From Micavibrio sp. (GTDB lineage Bacteria; Pseudomonadota; Alphaproteobacteria; Micavibrionales; UBA9664): a stretch of 64,000 nt of DNA. Location of the stretch: the NCBI GenBank assembly GCA_002699085.1, contig PAAR01000023.1:38301-102300 (forward strand). The letters are read 5' to 3'. The notes beneath the pieces were generated by a model. That model did not search any database and had not been told where the DNA came from. It worked only from the letters and a program-made list of their open reading frames with translations. Positions 29,475 to 38,515 of this stretch are shown here, piece by piece. A program made the translations under genes and the position numbers. The stretch's first letter is position 1. Every line of letters begins with the position of its first letter.

Positions 29475-31259
29475 TTACTTTTTCTTAGCTGTTGTTGCTT
29501 TCTTAGCCGCTGGCTTTTTAGCAGCAGTTTTTTTCTCAGCTTTAGCTTCTTTTGGCTCGCCTTGTTCTTTCAAAGCCGCACCAAGAATATCACCAAGTGA
29601 TGCCCCTGACTCAGTTGAACCAAATTCTTTCATAGCTGCTTTTTCTTCATCAAGTTCTTTTGCCTTAATAGACAGAACAACTGAACGAGATTTCGCTTCT
29701 ACTTTTACAACTTTAGCATCAACTTTTTCACCAACAGCGAAACGATCAGGGCGTTGCTCTGAACGTTCACGTGATAGATCAGCACGTTTGATAAAGCCTT
29801 TGACAACATCTTGAACAGATACTTCTACAGCATTGTCATTAATCGCTGTGATAACACAAGTAACGATATCACCTTTCTTAATGCCGTCCATAGCTGAAGC
29901 CAATGGATCTGCTTTAAGCTGTTTAATACCCAAAGAAATTTTCTCTTTATTAGAATCAATTTCCAAGATCTTAACAGTGACTTTATCGCCTTCTTTGTAA
30001 GCATCCATTACATCTGATGTTTCATCTTCCCAAGAAATATCTGACAAGTGAACCATACCATCAATACCGCCTGGTACTGATACGAAGATACCGAATTCAG
30101 CTTTGTTCTGAACTGTTCCTTCTAATGTGTCCCCTGCTTTATATTGCTCAGAGAATGATGTCCAAGGATTATCTTGAACTTGTTTGATACCCAAAGAGAT
30201 ACGACGTTTGTCATTGTCAATTTCAAGAACCATTACTTCCACTTCTTCATCAGCAGAAACAACTTTACTTGGGTGAAGATTTTTCTTCGTCCATGACATT
30301 TCAGAAACGTGAACAAGACCTTCAACACCATCACCAAGATCAACGAAAGCACCGTAATCAGCAATATTTGTAATTTTGCCTTTTACAACATCTTTAACAT
30401 TGAATTTCTTAGAAATAACATCCCAAGGATCTTTTTCTAATTGTTTCATACCAAGTGATACACGTTGTGTTTTTTCATCAAACTTTGTAACGATAACGTC
30501 AATTGTTTGACCAACTTGTAGTACTTCAGATGGATGGTTGATACGTTTCCACGAAATATCTGTCACGTGCAATAGACCATCAATACCACCAAGATCAACG
30601 AAGGCACCATAATCAGTGATGTTTTTAACAACACCTTTCAATTGTTGGCCTTCACCCATGTTTTTCATGAGATCTTCACGGATTTCTTGACGGCTCTCTT
30701 CCAAGATAGCACGACGAGAAACAACGATATTTCCACGCGCACGGTCCATTTTCAGGATCATGAATGGTTGTGATTCACCAATAAGTGGTGACGCATCTTT
30801 AACAGGGCGGATATCCACTTGTGAACCAGGTAGGAATGCAACCGCACCCTTAAGATCAACAGTAAATCCACCTTTAACACGGGCGAAAATAATACCATCA
30901 ACTTGTTCATTCGCTTTATGCGCTTTTTCAAGATCTTCCCACGCTTCTTCACGACGGGCTTTCTCACGGCTTAATACCGCTTGACCTTCTCTGTTTTCAA
31001 GTCTTTCAACGTAAACATCTACTTGATCACCAATAGTAACCGCAGATGCTTGACCTGGTACGCCGAATTCCTTCAACGGCACAAGGCCTTCTGCTTTCAA
31101 GCCCACATCAACAAGCGCCATATCAGAAGTGATACCCACTACTGTGCCCTTGATAACCTGTCCTTCGAAATTTTGCATATCGCCTAATGTTTCTTTAAGA
31201 AGGTCGGCGAACTCTCCTTTAGTCGTATTGTCTTCTAGTTTTGCTGCAATTCCAGCCAT
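29475..31259 (-). CDS. rpsA: 30S ribosomal protein S1
   Basis: Multiple S1 repeats (DYGAFVDLGGIDGLLHVTDISWKRINHPSE). KPAAKK-type tail. Confidence 0.97.
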   Translation of the reverse strand: MAGIAAKLEDNTTKGEFADLLKETLGDMQNFEGQVIKGTVVGITSDMALVDVGLKAEGLVPLKEFGVPGQASAVTIGDQVDVYVERLENREGQAVLSREKARREEAWEDLEKAHKANEQVDGIIFARVKGGFTVDLKGAVAFLPGSQVDIRPVKDASPLIGESQPFMILKMDRARGNIVVSRRAILEESRQEIREDLMKNMGEGQQLKGVVKNITDYGAFVDLGGIDGLLHVTDISWKRINHPSEVLQVGQTIDVIVTKFDEKTQRVSLGMKQLEKDPWDVISKKFNVKDVVKGKITNIADYGAFVDLGDGVEGLVHVSEMSWTKKNLHPSKVVSADEEVEVMVLEIDNDKRRISLGIKQVQDNPWTSFSEQYKAGDTLEGTVQNKAEFGIFVSVPGGIDGMVHLSDISWEDETSDVMDAYKEGDKVTVKILEIDSNKEKISLGIKQLKADPLASAMDGIKKGDIVTCVITAINDNAVEVSVQDVVKGFIKRADLSRERSEQRPDRFAVGEKVDAKVVKVEAKSRSVVLSIKAKELDEEKAAMKEFGSTESGASLGDILGAALKEQGEPKEAKAEKKTAAKKPAAKKATTAKKK

Positions 31260-31442
31260 AATTTTAGTCCTTTTTTAGTCGAAATTAAATCGCTCACTCT
31301 CTGTTTTACGCTTATTCAGCCAGATTATGAGGATTTGTGAGGCATATGTACCCTTTCTAGGGCATCAATGCAAGATTTTTTCATCTATATATACGTATTA
31401 AGACTTGTAAAATGTCTCATATTTCTTGATAACTGAAGATAT

Positions 31443-32006
31443 ATGGATAAAAAGCACTCAATTATCGCTATTTTAGGTATGCCTGGCGCAGGTAAATCAA
31501 CACTTGTTAAATACCTTACTGATACCTATGGATTCGAAGCCATTTATTTTGGCGGACTCGTTTTAGCTGAAGTCAAAAGACGCGGTCTCGAAATAAATCA
31601 AACCAACGAAAAAGCTGTTCGTGAAGAGTTACGCACCCAGAACGGTATGGCAGCCATGGCGGCCTTAAGCATTCCACGCATTAAACAAGCCCTTACTGAG
31701 AACAAAAAGGTATTAATAGACGGACTTTATAGCATGGAAGAGCTTGAATTACTGCAATCTAACTTCCCCGAAAAAATGCTGACAATTGCCATCCATGCCG
31801 CAAGACATAAGCGTGAAGAGCGCATGGCCAAACGTCCTGAACGCCCTTTAACAGCTGAAGAGCTTAGAAATCGTGATTTAGTTGAAATTAAAAACATCAA
31901 CAAAGCACCCCCCATTGTTATTGCTGATTATCACTATGTAAATGACGGCACCGAACAAGAACTAATCAATTGGGCGGATCAGTTATTTACCCCATCTCAA
32001 TTATAA
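31443..32006 (+). CDS. P-loop nucleotide kinase-like protein resembling the mainly archaeal UPF0200 family
   Basis: IIAILGMPGAGKSTLVKYL, YFGGLVLAEVKRRGLEINQTNEKAVREELRTQNGMAAMAALSIPRIK, VLIDGLYSMEELELL, RDLVEIK...IADYHYVNDGT. Confidence 0.68.
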   Translation: MDKKHSIIAILGMPGAGKSTLVKYLTDTYGFEAIYFGGLVLAEVKRRGLEINQTNEKAVREELRTQNGMAAMAALSIPRIKQALTENKKVLIDGLYSMEELELLQSNFPEKMLTIAIHAARHKREERMAKRPERPLTAEELRNRDLVEIKNINKAPPIVIADYHYVNDGTEQELINWADQLFTPSQL

Positions 32007-32040
32007 GCATTATCGGCATTGCATGCTTTATGCGTGTTTC

Positions 32041-33510
32041 TTAACGACCTTTATTCTTCAAAATTTTACGGCGTTGTACGGATGAGCCGTAATGCATCGC
32101 CTCACGGTATTTAGCCACCGTCCGACGGGCAATATCAATGCCTTCTTTGGCTAATTCTTCAGCAATTTTATCATCAGAAAGCACATCTTTTGGTTTTTCT
32201 TCTTTATCAATAAGCGCCTTAATCTTGGCTTTTACCGCCTCAGAAGCCACATCATTCCCACCCGAGCCAGAGACACCCGAAGAAAAGAAGTATTTCAATT
32301 CAAAAATACCACGCGGTGTCCCAATATATTTGCTGGTTGTCACACGCGAAACCGTACTTTCATGCATGTCAATTTCCTCAGCGATTTCTCGCAAAGTCAG
32401 CGGTGTCAGATATTCCACCCCATACAAAAAGAACGCATATTGCTTTTCGATGATAGCACTTGCTACTTTAAGAATTGTCTGCGCCCGTTGATCCATAGCA
32501 CGGATTAACCAATTGGCAGAAGCAATACGTTCACTGACATAATTTTTATCTTCTTTGGTTTTGGCATTTTGCTGAACGATCGCTTGATATTCTTCATTAA
32601 TTAAAACCTTTGGCAAAGTTTCATGGTTAAGGATCACTTTCCAGCCCCCACCAGCAGACTTTTCAATCGCCCGCATCAATACATCAGGAATAGCAGTTTG
32701 TACAACGAAATGGTCAAAATTACTGGCTGGATGCGGGTTAAGGGCCCGCACCTCTTCAATCATCTCACGTAAGTCTTCGCCATTCACCCCGCATAATTCC
32801 TGCAATTTTTTATGATCGTGTTCCGCCAATAAGCTCAGATTCTCAAGCAACGCTTTCATCGCAGGGTCAAAGCGGTTTTTCTCCATCAGTTGCAAGGTAA
32901 AGCACTCAACCAAATCTTTGGCAAACACCCCTGTTGGATCAAACTGTTTGAGAACATCTAAAACACTGGCCAGATTCTCCGCTTTACAGCCGATTGTCTT
33001 AACCAAATCATCTTGCTCTTGCCGCAAAAAACCCCGCTCATCTAAACGATCAATAAGTTGCATGGCAATCGCCTGCTCTTTTGCAGTATCAAAGCTTAGC
33101 TTCGCTTGCTCGGTTAAATGTTCACGCAAGGTTTTATTCGTGGACATGTTATTTTCCCACGCATTATCAGCACTCTCAAAATTGGTATTACCGCCAGCCC
33201 CCACCGTTGCCATAGAAGAGCCCGCATCAAAATCAGAAGAAGATTGCTGATCGCCTTCATATTGAGATTCATATACCTCGTCTAAAGAATCTTTTTCCGC
33301 TTTTTCTGGTGCTGCCTCATTTTCTGTTGCGCCGTCTTCGCTACTCCCCTCTACTTTTTCTAAAAGAGGATTGTGCTCAAGTTCTTGGTCAATCAGTTCT
33401 GACAATTCCGCATTCGTAAGCTGTAACATCTTGATCGCCTGCTGCAATTGCGGCGTCATGACAAGAGTCTGAGTCTGTTTAAGATCTAAACGCTGTGAGA
33501 AATCATTCAT
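32041..33510 (-). CDS. rpoN: RNA polymerase sigma-54 factor
   Basis: QRLDLKQTQTLVMTPQLQQAIKMLQLTNAEL, MHESTVSRVTTSKYIGTPRGIFELKYFF, RRTVAKYREAM. Confidence 0.97.
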   Translation of the reverse strand: MNDFSQRLDLKQTQTLVMTPQLQQAIKMLQLTNAELSELIDQELEHNPLLEKVEGSSEDGATENEAAPEKAEKDSLDEVYESQYEGDQQSSSDFDAGSSMATVGAGGNTNFESADNAWENNMSTNKTLREHLTEQAKLSFDTAKEQAIAMQLIDRLDERGFLRQEQDDLVKTIGCKAENLASVLDVLKQFDPTGVFAKDLVECFTLQLMEKNRFDPAMKALLENLSLLAEHDHKKLQELCGVNGEDLREMIEEVRALNPHPASNFDHFVVQTAIPDVLMRAIEKSAGGGWKVILNHETLPKVLINEEYQAIVQQNAKTKEDKNYVSERIASANWLIRAMDQRAQTILKVASAIIEKQYAFFLYGVEYLTPLTLREIAEEIDMHESTVSRVTTSKYIGTPRGIFELKYFFSSGVSGSGGNDVASEAVKAKIKALIDKEEKPKDVLSDDKIAEELAKEGIDIARRTVAKYREAMHYGSSVQRRKILKNKGR

Positions 33511-33544
33511 ATATTTAATATATCAGGAATTCGCTAAAATTTAA

Positions 33545-34288
33545 CTACTGAAAACTATCACCCAAATAAACACGGCGCACATCTTCATGGCTGATAATTT
33601 CATCAGGCGTGCCGTGCATCAAAACCTTACCCTCGTTAAGGATATAGGCACGATCAACAATAGATAAGGTATCACGGACATTATGATCCGTTATAAGCAC
33701 GCCAATGCCACGCTCTTTCAAATGACCAATGAGGTCACGAATCTCACCCACAGCAATAGGGTCAATCCCTGCTAAAGGCTCATCCATTAGAATAAAATGC
33801 GGACGTGTCGCTAAAGCACGGGCAATCTCAACACGACGACGCTCACCCCCTGATAAAGCAAGAGCGGGGGCATAACGTAAATGTGTAATAGAGAATTCTG
33901 CCATTAGATCTTCAAGCAACTCATCTTGGCGGTGTTTAGCAATATCAGAGACTTCCAAGACAGCTCGAATATTTTGCTCAACATTTAGTCCTCTAAAAAT
34001 AGATGGCTCTTGCGGTAAATAGCCAATTCCCAAACGCGCACGACGATACATAGGCAGCTTTGTAATATCTTGGCCATCCAACATAACCTGCCCAGCATCA
34101 GCCGAAACCATACCCGTCATTATATAAAAGCTTGTTGTCTTACCCGCACCATTGGGGCCAAGAAGAGCGACTGACTCTCCACGTTTTATAGAAACAGATA
34201 CATCCCTTAATACGGGGCGTTTCTTATAGGCTTTGGCAATATGAATTGCTTCCAATCCTTGGCCAACAATGGAAAGTTTTCTGGGCAT
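33545..34288 (-). CDS. lptB: LPS export ABC transporter ATP-binding protein
   Basis: ALLGPNGAGKTTSFYIMTG, LSGGERRRVEIARALA, ITDHNVRDTLSIVDRAYIL. Confidence 0.97.
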   Translation of the reverse strand: MPRKLSIVGQGLEAIHIAKAYKKRPVLRDVSVSIKRGESVALLGPNGAGKTTSFYIMTGMVSADAGQVMLDGQDITKLPMYRRARLGIGYLPQEPSIFRGLNVEQNIRAVLEVSDIAKHRQDELLEDLMAEFSITHLRYAPALALSGGERRRVEIARALATRPHFILMDEPLAGIDPIAVGEIRDLIGHLKERGIGVLITDHNVRDTLSIVDRAYILNEGKVLMHGTPDEIISHEDVRRVYLGDSFQ

Positions 34289-34897
34289 TTACTGACTGTC
34301 TACACTCTTATTGTTATCTTTACTATCTAAATAGAATACACCACGAACACGTGTTTTAGTACCATCTGCTTTAAGAGGTGCAGCCGTCAAACGTGCCGTA
34401 TCTGTTTTGAGATTAAACTCAGCCTTATCACCAAGCAAGATATTTGCGCCACGCTTAATGCTGACATCACCTTGCATCGTGGCGACTTCTGTTGCTGTTT
34501 TATAAGTTGCATACTTACTTTCAGCTTGTTCTGTTGGTGTTGTAATTTTAACACCACCCTCAGCTTTAATATGATCGAGTTGGCTATTAGCCATATAAGC
34601 GGTCATCAGATTGGCCGTAATAATGTCATCACCCTTTATCGCTTTTGGTTGACCCGTAGCGACAATTTTTTGAATCGTCATATTACCATCAGCTTGTTCG
34701 GTATAATGCGCCGTTAATAGATCAGCCTTTAAAGTAGTACTACCATAGACAACGACAGCATTACCCCGTGCAGTGAATACACCATTCTTGCGATCCCATT
34801 CCAGCGCATCATCAGCCTCAATTTCTAAAGAAGATGCCAATACAGGCAGGGCGATCATCCAAAAAAGTAATACGAATAGTGGTATTTTATATTGCAT
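34289..34897 (-). CDS. lptA: LptA-like periplasmic LPS transport protein (OstA domain)
   Basis: LEIEADDALEWDRKNGVFTARGNAVVVYGSTTLKADLL, next to lptB and lptC. Confidence 0.9.
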   Translation of the reverse strand: MQYKIPLFVLLFWMIALPVLASSLEIEADDALEWDRKNGVFTARGNAVVVYGSTTLKADLLTAHYTEQADGNMTIQKIVATGQPKAIKGDDIITANLMTAYMANSQLDHIKAEGGVKITTPTEQAESKYATYKTATEVATMQGDVSIKRGANILLGDKAEFNLKTDTARLTAAPLKADGTKTRVRGVFYLDSKDNNKSVDSQ

Positions 34898-34907
34898 AAG
34901 CTCGTAT

Positions 34908-35570
34908 TTAATCCCTATTTAACTCAACTGTCAAAGAACTTGGCCCATTAAAACGTATATTATCACCTTCATCAGTAATCACCATTGAGGGTGCTGTCAA
35001 TGTACCTATTGGCGAAGTTATTTCAACCTGCTCATCACTTTGCGCTATGCCTTGCTTTAGGTCAACAAACATAGATTGTGTTGTTAAACTATAGCCCTCA
35101 CTGTGCTTTAACGTGACATTATTTGTTAAAGTTAATGTTTGTTTTTCTTGGTTATAAATACCATTATCTGCTTTAACATCTAATATGCGTTCTGGTGAAA
35201 AAATCAGATGACCACGCGGTGCTGTCAAATAAACATCTTCCTTTTTTAGTCCTTTAAGTTCCGCTCTTTGTGCCGTAACAACATAAGGACGGAGTGCATT
35301 ATCGAGGCTCTCATAACGAGGATTTACAAGCGTATTCTGCGCTTGTGATATATCCATGCCATCTTCGGATTGCGCTAATTCTGGCATGCTCTCTTGAAAT
35401 TGTGGCCATGTGAATAAAGAAAGAATTAGAAGAATTAAACCGATCGGAACGACAACACGCATCCACCGAATAAAGCGAGAATATCCATGAATATTATTAG
35501 CATGAGAACGTTCTTCAATGTTAAGACTATTAAGCCGCTCTTTAGACTGCTTGTCTTGCTTAGGCGGCAT
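34908..35570 (-). CDS. lptC: LPS export protein LptC
   Basis: Single TM, then YVVTAQRAELKG...DVYLTAPRGHL...GIYNQEKQTLTL. Gene order lptC-lptA-lptB-rpoN. Confidence 0.88.
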   Translation of the reverse strand: MPPKQDKQSKERLNSLNIEERSHANNIHGYSRFIRWMRVVVPIGLILLILSLFTWPQFQESMPELAQSEDGMDISQAQNTLVNPRYESLDNALRPYVVTAQRAELKGLKKEDVYLTAPRGHLIFSPERILDVKADNGIYNQEKQTLTLTNNVTLKHSEGYSLTTQSMFVDLKQGIAQSDEQVEITSPIGTLTAPSMVITDEGDNIRFNGPSSLTVELNRD

Positions 35571-35575
35571 TGACT

Positions 35576-36625
35576 TTACGCCACGCCTTCACGTAAGCAC
35601 GCTTGGATGCGCACTACACCTGCCAATTTACGACTACCCTCTTCCTCAAAAACTACGAGTGAAGTAATTGGCTGGTCACCATTAAGCATGATATCCATAG
35701 CTTGTGCAGCCAGCATATCCTTTGCAATACCTTTAGGATTCTTACTCATAATCTCTTCAACTGATTTTTGCAGCAAATGGTCGTCAATATGACGTTTAAT
35801 ATCTCCATCGGTAATCATACCCTGTAGTAGACCAGCAGCGTCTACGACCAATAATGAACCAAGGTTTTTTTCCGCCATAACGACAAGAGCCTCTTTCATT
35901 TTTGTCCCTTGAGGCACGATCGGCAAAGACTCCAGTGGGCTCATAAGCTCTGACACTTTCATCAATTTCTTACCCAGTTTTCCACCTGGGTGGAAAACAT
36001 TATATTGTTCAGGTGTTAGATTCATACGCTCTAACAACGCTACCGCCAAAGCATCACCCATCGCCATCGTCAAGGTTGTCGAGGTTGTTGGAGCCAATCC
36101 ATTTGGGCACGCTTCACCTACAGGCGGTAGCTCAAGTGTGATATCAGCACCTTTTCCCAGCGTAGATCCCGCCTTGGATGTAATAGCAATTAACGGAATA
36201 CCAAAACGGCGCGTATAAGCAATAATATCGCCCAATTCTGGCGCTTCACCAGAATTAGACATCGCTAAGACCACATCGTCTTCTGTAATCATACCCAAAT
36301 CACCGTGGCTTGCTTCACCAGGATGCACAAAATAAGATGGCGTGCCGGTTGAAGCCATCGTCGCAGCGATTTTGCGACCGACATGCCCAGATTTACCCAT
36401 ACCCGTTACGATTAGACGCCCACGTCTTTGACCTTTCATGCGATCAATCACATCAACAGCCCGTGCAAAGCCATCGTTCAGACCCAAAGCTAAAGTAGAT
36501 AAAGCGTCTGCCTCATGTTGCAGCGTGCGTGTACCAGCCTCTATGTCTTTTTCTTGTTGTGAGATAGAAAGTGAGTCATTCATATCAATTTTAGTGTTCG
36601 AAGATATCGGGGTTGCTCCAGCCAT
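35576..36625 (-). CDS. kdsD: Arabinose-5-phosphate isomerase (KdsD/KpsF family; SIS plus two CBS)
   Basis: VTGMGKSGHVGRKIAATMASTGTPSYFVHPGEASHGDLGMI. CBS repeats. Confidence 0.95.
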   Translation of the reverse strand: MAGATPISSNTKIDMNDSLSISQQEKDIEAGTRTLQHEADALSTLALGLNDGFARAVDVIDRMKGQRRGRLIVTGMGKSGHVGRKIAATMASTGTPSYFVHPGEASHGDLGMITEDDVVLAMSNSGEAPELGDIIAYTRRFGIPLIAITSKAGSTLGKGADITLELPPVGEACPNGLAPTTSTTLTMAMGDALAVALLERMNLTPEQYNVFHPGGKLGKKLMKVSELMSPLESLPIVPQGTKMKEALVVMAEKNLGSLLVVDAAGLLQGMITDGDIKRHIDDHLLQKSVEEIMSKNPKGIAKDMLAAQAMDIMLNGDQPITSLVVFEEEGSRKLAGVVRIQACLREGVA

Positions 36626-37205
36626 TTAAATCTAACCTTGCTCTTGTTAATAGGAAATCAAAACAGTCTTGTGCTATATCCATACGGCCTTCACGCTCCA
36701 ACATTTCAATAAGGCGGTCACGCAATTGATGCAGATACAAAACATCGCTGGCTGCGTATTTTTGTTGGTCTTTTGAAAGCGTTTCAGCGCCCCAATCCGA
36801 CGATTGTTGTTGTTTTGATAAATCGATGCTTAAAAACTCTTTACACAATTCTTTTAAACCGTGACGATCCGTAAAAGTTCTTACCAGCTTTGAAGCAATT
36901 TTAGTGCAAAAGATATTACGGGTTTCAGCCCCCATATATTGATAAAATAAAGCCACATCAAAACGGGCAAAATGAAAAATTTTGGTGGTTTTCTTATCCT
37001 CTAACAATCTCTTAAAATTAGGAGCCTTATATTTAGCCGCAGGATCAAATTGAATAAGATGCGCTTTACCATCCCCAGAAGAAAGCTGCGCCACACAGAG
37101 GCGATCACGCACTGGGTTTAACCCCATAGCTTCTGAATCAATAGCGACAACATCGCCTAAATCAAGCCCATCGGGCAAATCATTCTTATAAAGATGTATA
37201 CTCAT
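36591..37205 (-). CDS. Ribonuclease D-like 3'-5' exonuclease (short form)
   Basis: VAIDSEAMGLNPVRDRLCVAQLSSGDG, KIFHFARFDVALFYQY, YAASDVLYLHQLRDRL. Confidence 0.9.
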   Translation of the reverse strand: MSIHLYKNDLPDGLDLGDVVAIDSEAMGLNPVRDRLCVAQLSSGDGKAHLIQFDPAAKYKAPNFKRLLEDKKTTKIFHFARFDVALFYQYMGAETRNIFCTKIASKLVRTFTDRHGLKELCKEFLSIDLSKQQQSSDWGAETLSKDQQKYAASDVLYLHQLRDRLIEMLEREGRMDIAQDCFDFLLTRARLDLNGWSNPDIFEH

Positions 37206-37336
37206 ATCCCTGATACATTAAGGATTTTACCCAGATTTACAAGATTTAATTGACCTTATACCCACCCACCAAGAGCGCAATAAAGTTTCAAATATTTATT
37301 AAATTATTGTTATTTTAAAATAATTATACTTTTTAT

Positions 37337-37365
37337 TTGACAGAATATGTCTTTTCAGGTTAATT
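37337..37365 (+). promoter_or_regulatory. Candidate sigma-70-type promoter for the 41-aa ORF
   Basis: TTGACA (37337-37342), 17-nt spacer, TTAATT (37360-37365). Confidence 0.4.
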
Positions 37366-37401
37366 GGTTTACATAACTTAAATAGCATGGGGGAGACTAT
37401 A

Positions 37402-37527
37402 ATGGCAACATCAGTATCACAAGCCTTTTCAAAACAACCAAAATCAAGTAATCCGCCTGAAGGTCAGGCAGGGCATGAACGTGGACGTGAATCACGCCAT
37501 GGACGTAAAACACGTACACCTGCATAG
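37402..37527 (+). CDS. Small basic hydrophilic protein, 41 aa, unknown function
   Basis: MATSVSQAFSKQPKSSNPPEGQAGHERGRESRHGRKTRTPA*. Strong SD GGGGGAG 6 nt upstream; terminator hairpin immediately after. Not in the ORF track. Confidence 0.6.
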   Translation: MATSVSQAFSKQPKSSNPPEGQAGHERGRESRHGRKTRTPA

Positions 37528-37546
37528 GCTTAAACAATGTAGAATT

Positions 37547-37574
37547 AAAAACAGCGCCTATTAGGCGCTGTTTT
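37547..37574. terminator. Intrinsic terminator after the 41-aa ORF
   Basis: aaaacagcgcc tatta ggcgctgtttt perfect inverted repeat. Confidence 0.85.
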
Positions 37575-37624
37575 AACAATCTCGGCTATATTGACAAAAA
37601 ATATATAATGTATTATGTTAAAAA

Positions 37625-38515
37625 ATGGCCATAAGAAATATTGCACATAAAGGAAGCGGTGAAAATATTGCTCGCAATCAATACGGCGCAAGCATTATTC
37701 CCAATACACTAGAGTCCTACTATCATGGGATGACGCATGGTGCAGATGGTGGCGAGGTAGACATTTGCCTTACAAAAGATAATATCGCCGTTATTGGCCA
37801 CGAAGGACAACTAAAAAAACAATTTGGCATCGATATCAGTCAAACAACTTATCAAGATTTACAAAAATTTTATTATCCAAACGGTGAGAGAATACCTACA
37901 TTTGACCAGTTAGTTGATTTACATACACGCCTTGCACCAGATGGATATAAAATGGTAGTAGATGTAAAAAATAATGTCGTTGCAGCGGCTAGCCACGCTG
38001 TTTTAAAAAAATACATAAATGCTGGTACTATTGATAAACAAAATATCTCATATGGCAGCACTGACCTCAGTGCCTTATTAAAGATATTAGCGCTAGATCC
38101 AGAAGCAATAATTGAACCTTTTTTTAAAACGCATGACGTTTTTAGTGACGCAGACATTAACGCTGATTTTACAATCAAAGATGGCGCAGGATATAAAGAC
38201 GACTTCTTACAAAAAGTCTTACAACGTAAAAATGAATTTAATTGCCACTCTATTGGTGTATTTGATTCAGCCATTCGTCCAGAATTAATTACGCTGTGCC
38301 ATGAACATGGAATTGGCCTCGTTATCGGTAGCACAGCTGCCGAAGGCATAAATTGCAACGCTATTCATGCAAACATACGTTTACTAGCTCAAATAGATAC
38401 AAAAATTGTATCTAATAACCCAGTGATAATGGCAGTAGCCATAGCAATGTACACCTTAGACAACATTATTCAGGAAAAATATCCAAAACCAGAGTCTTTT
38501 GAACAACCAACCTAG
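37625..38515 (+). CDS. Glycerophosphodiester phosphodiesterase-like protein
   Basis: NIAHKGSGEN...PNTLESYYHGMTHGADGGEVDICLTKDNIAVIGHE, MVVDVKN. Confidence 0.75.
   Translation: MAIRNIAHKGSGENIARNQYGASIIPNTLESYYHGMTHGADGGEVDICLTKDNIAVIGHEGQLKKQFGIDISQTTYQDLQKFYYPNGERIPTFDQLVDLHTRLAPDGYKMVVDVKNNVVAAASHAVLKKYINAGTIDKQNISYGSTDLSALLKILALDPEAIIEPFFKTHDVFSDADINADFTIKDGAGYKDDFLQKVLQRKNEFNCHSIGVFDSAIRPELITLCHEHGIGLVIGSTAAEGINCNAIHANIRLLAQIDTKIVSNNPVIMAVAIAMYTLDNIIQEKYPKPESFEQPT

Noticed and set aside
29467-29814. Plus-strand 115-aa ORF opposite the 3' end of rpsA
   Set aside because: Ala/Ser/Phe-rich translation is the antisense of the Lys/Ala-rich S1 tail.
37206-37336. AT-rich intergenic region between the RNase D gene and the 41-aa ORF as a tRNA or integration site
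   Set aside because: No cloverleaf, CCA end or direct repeats visible.
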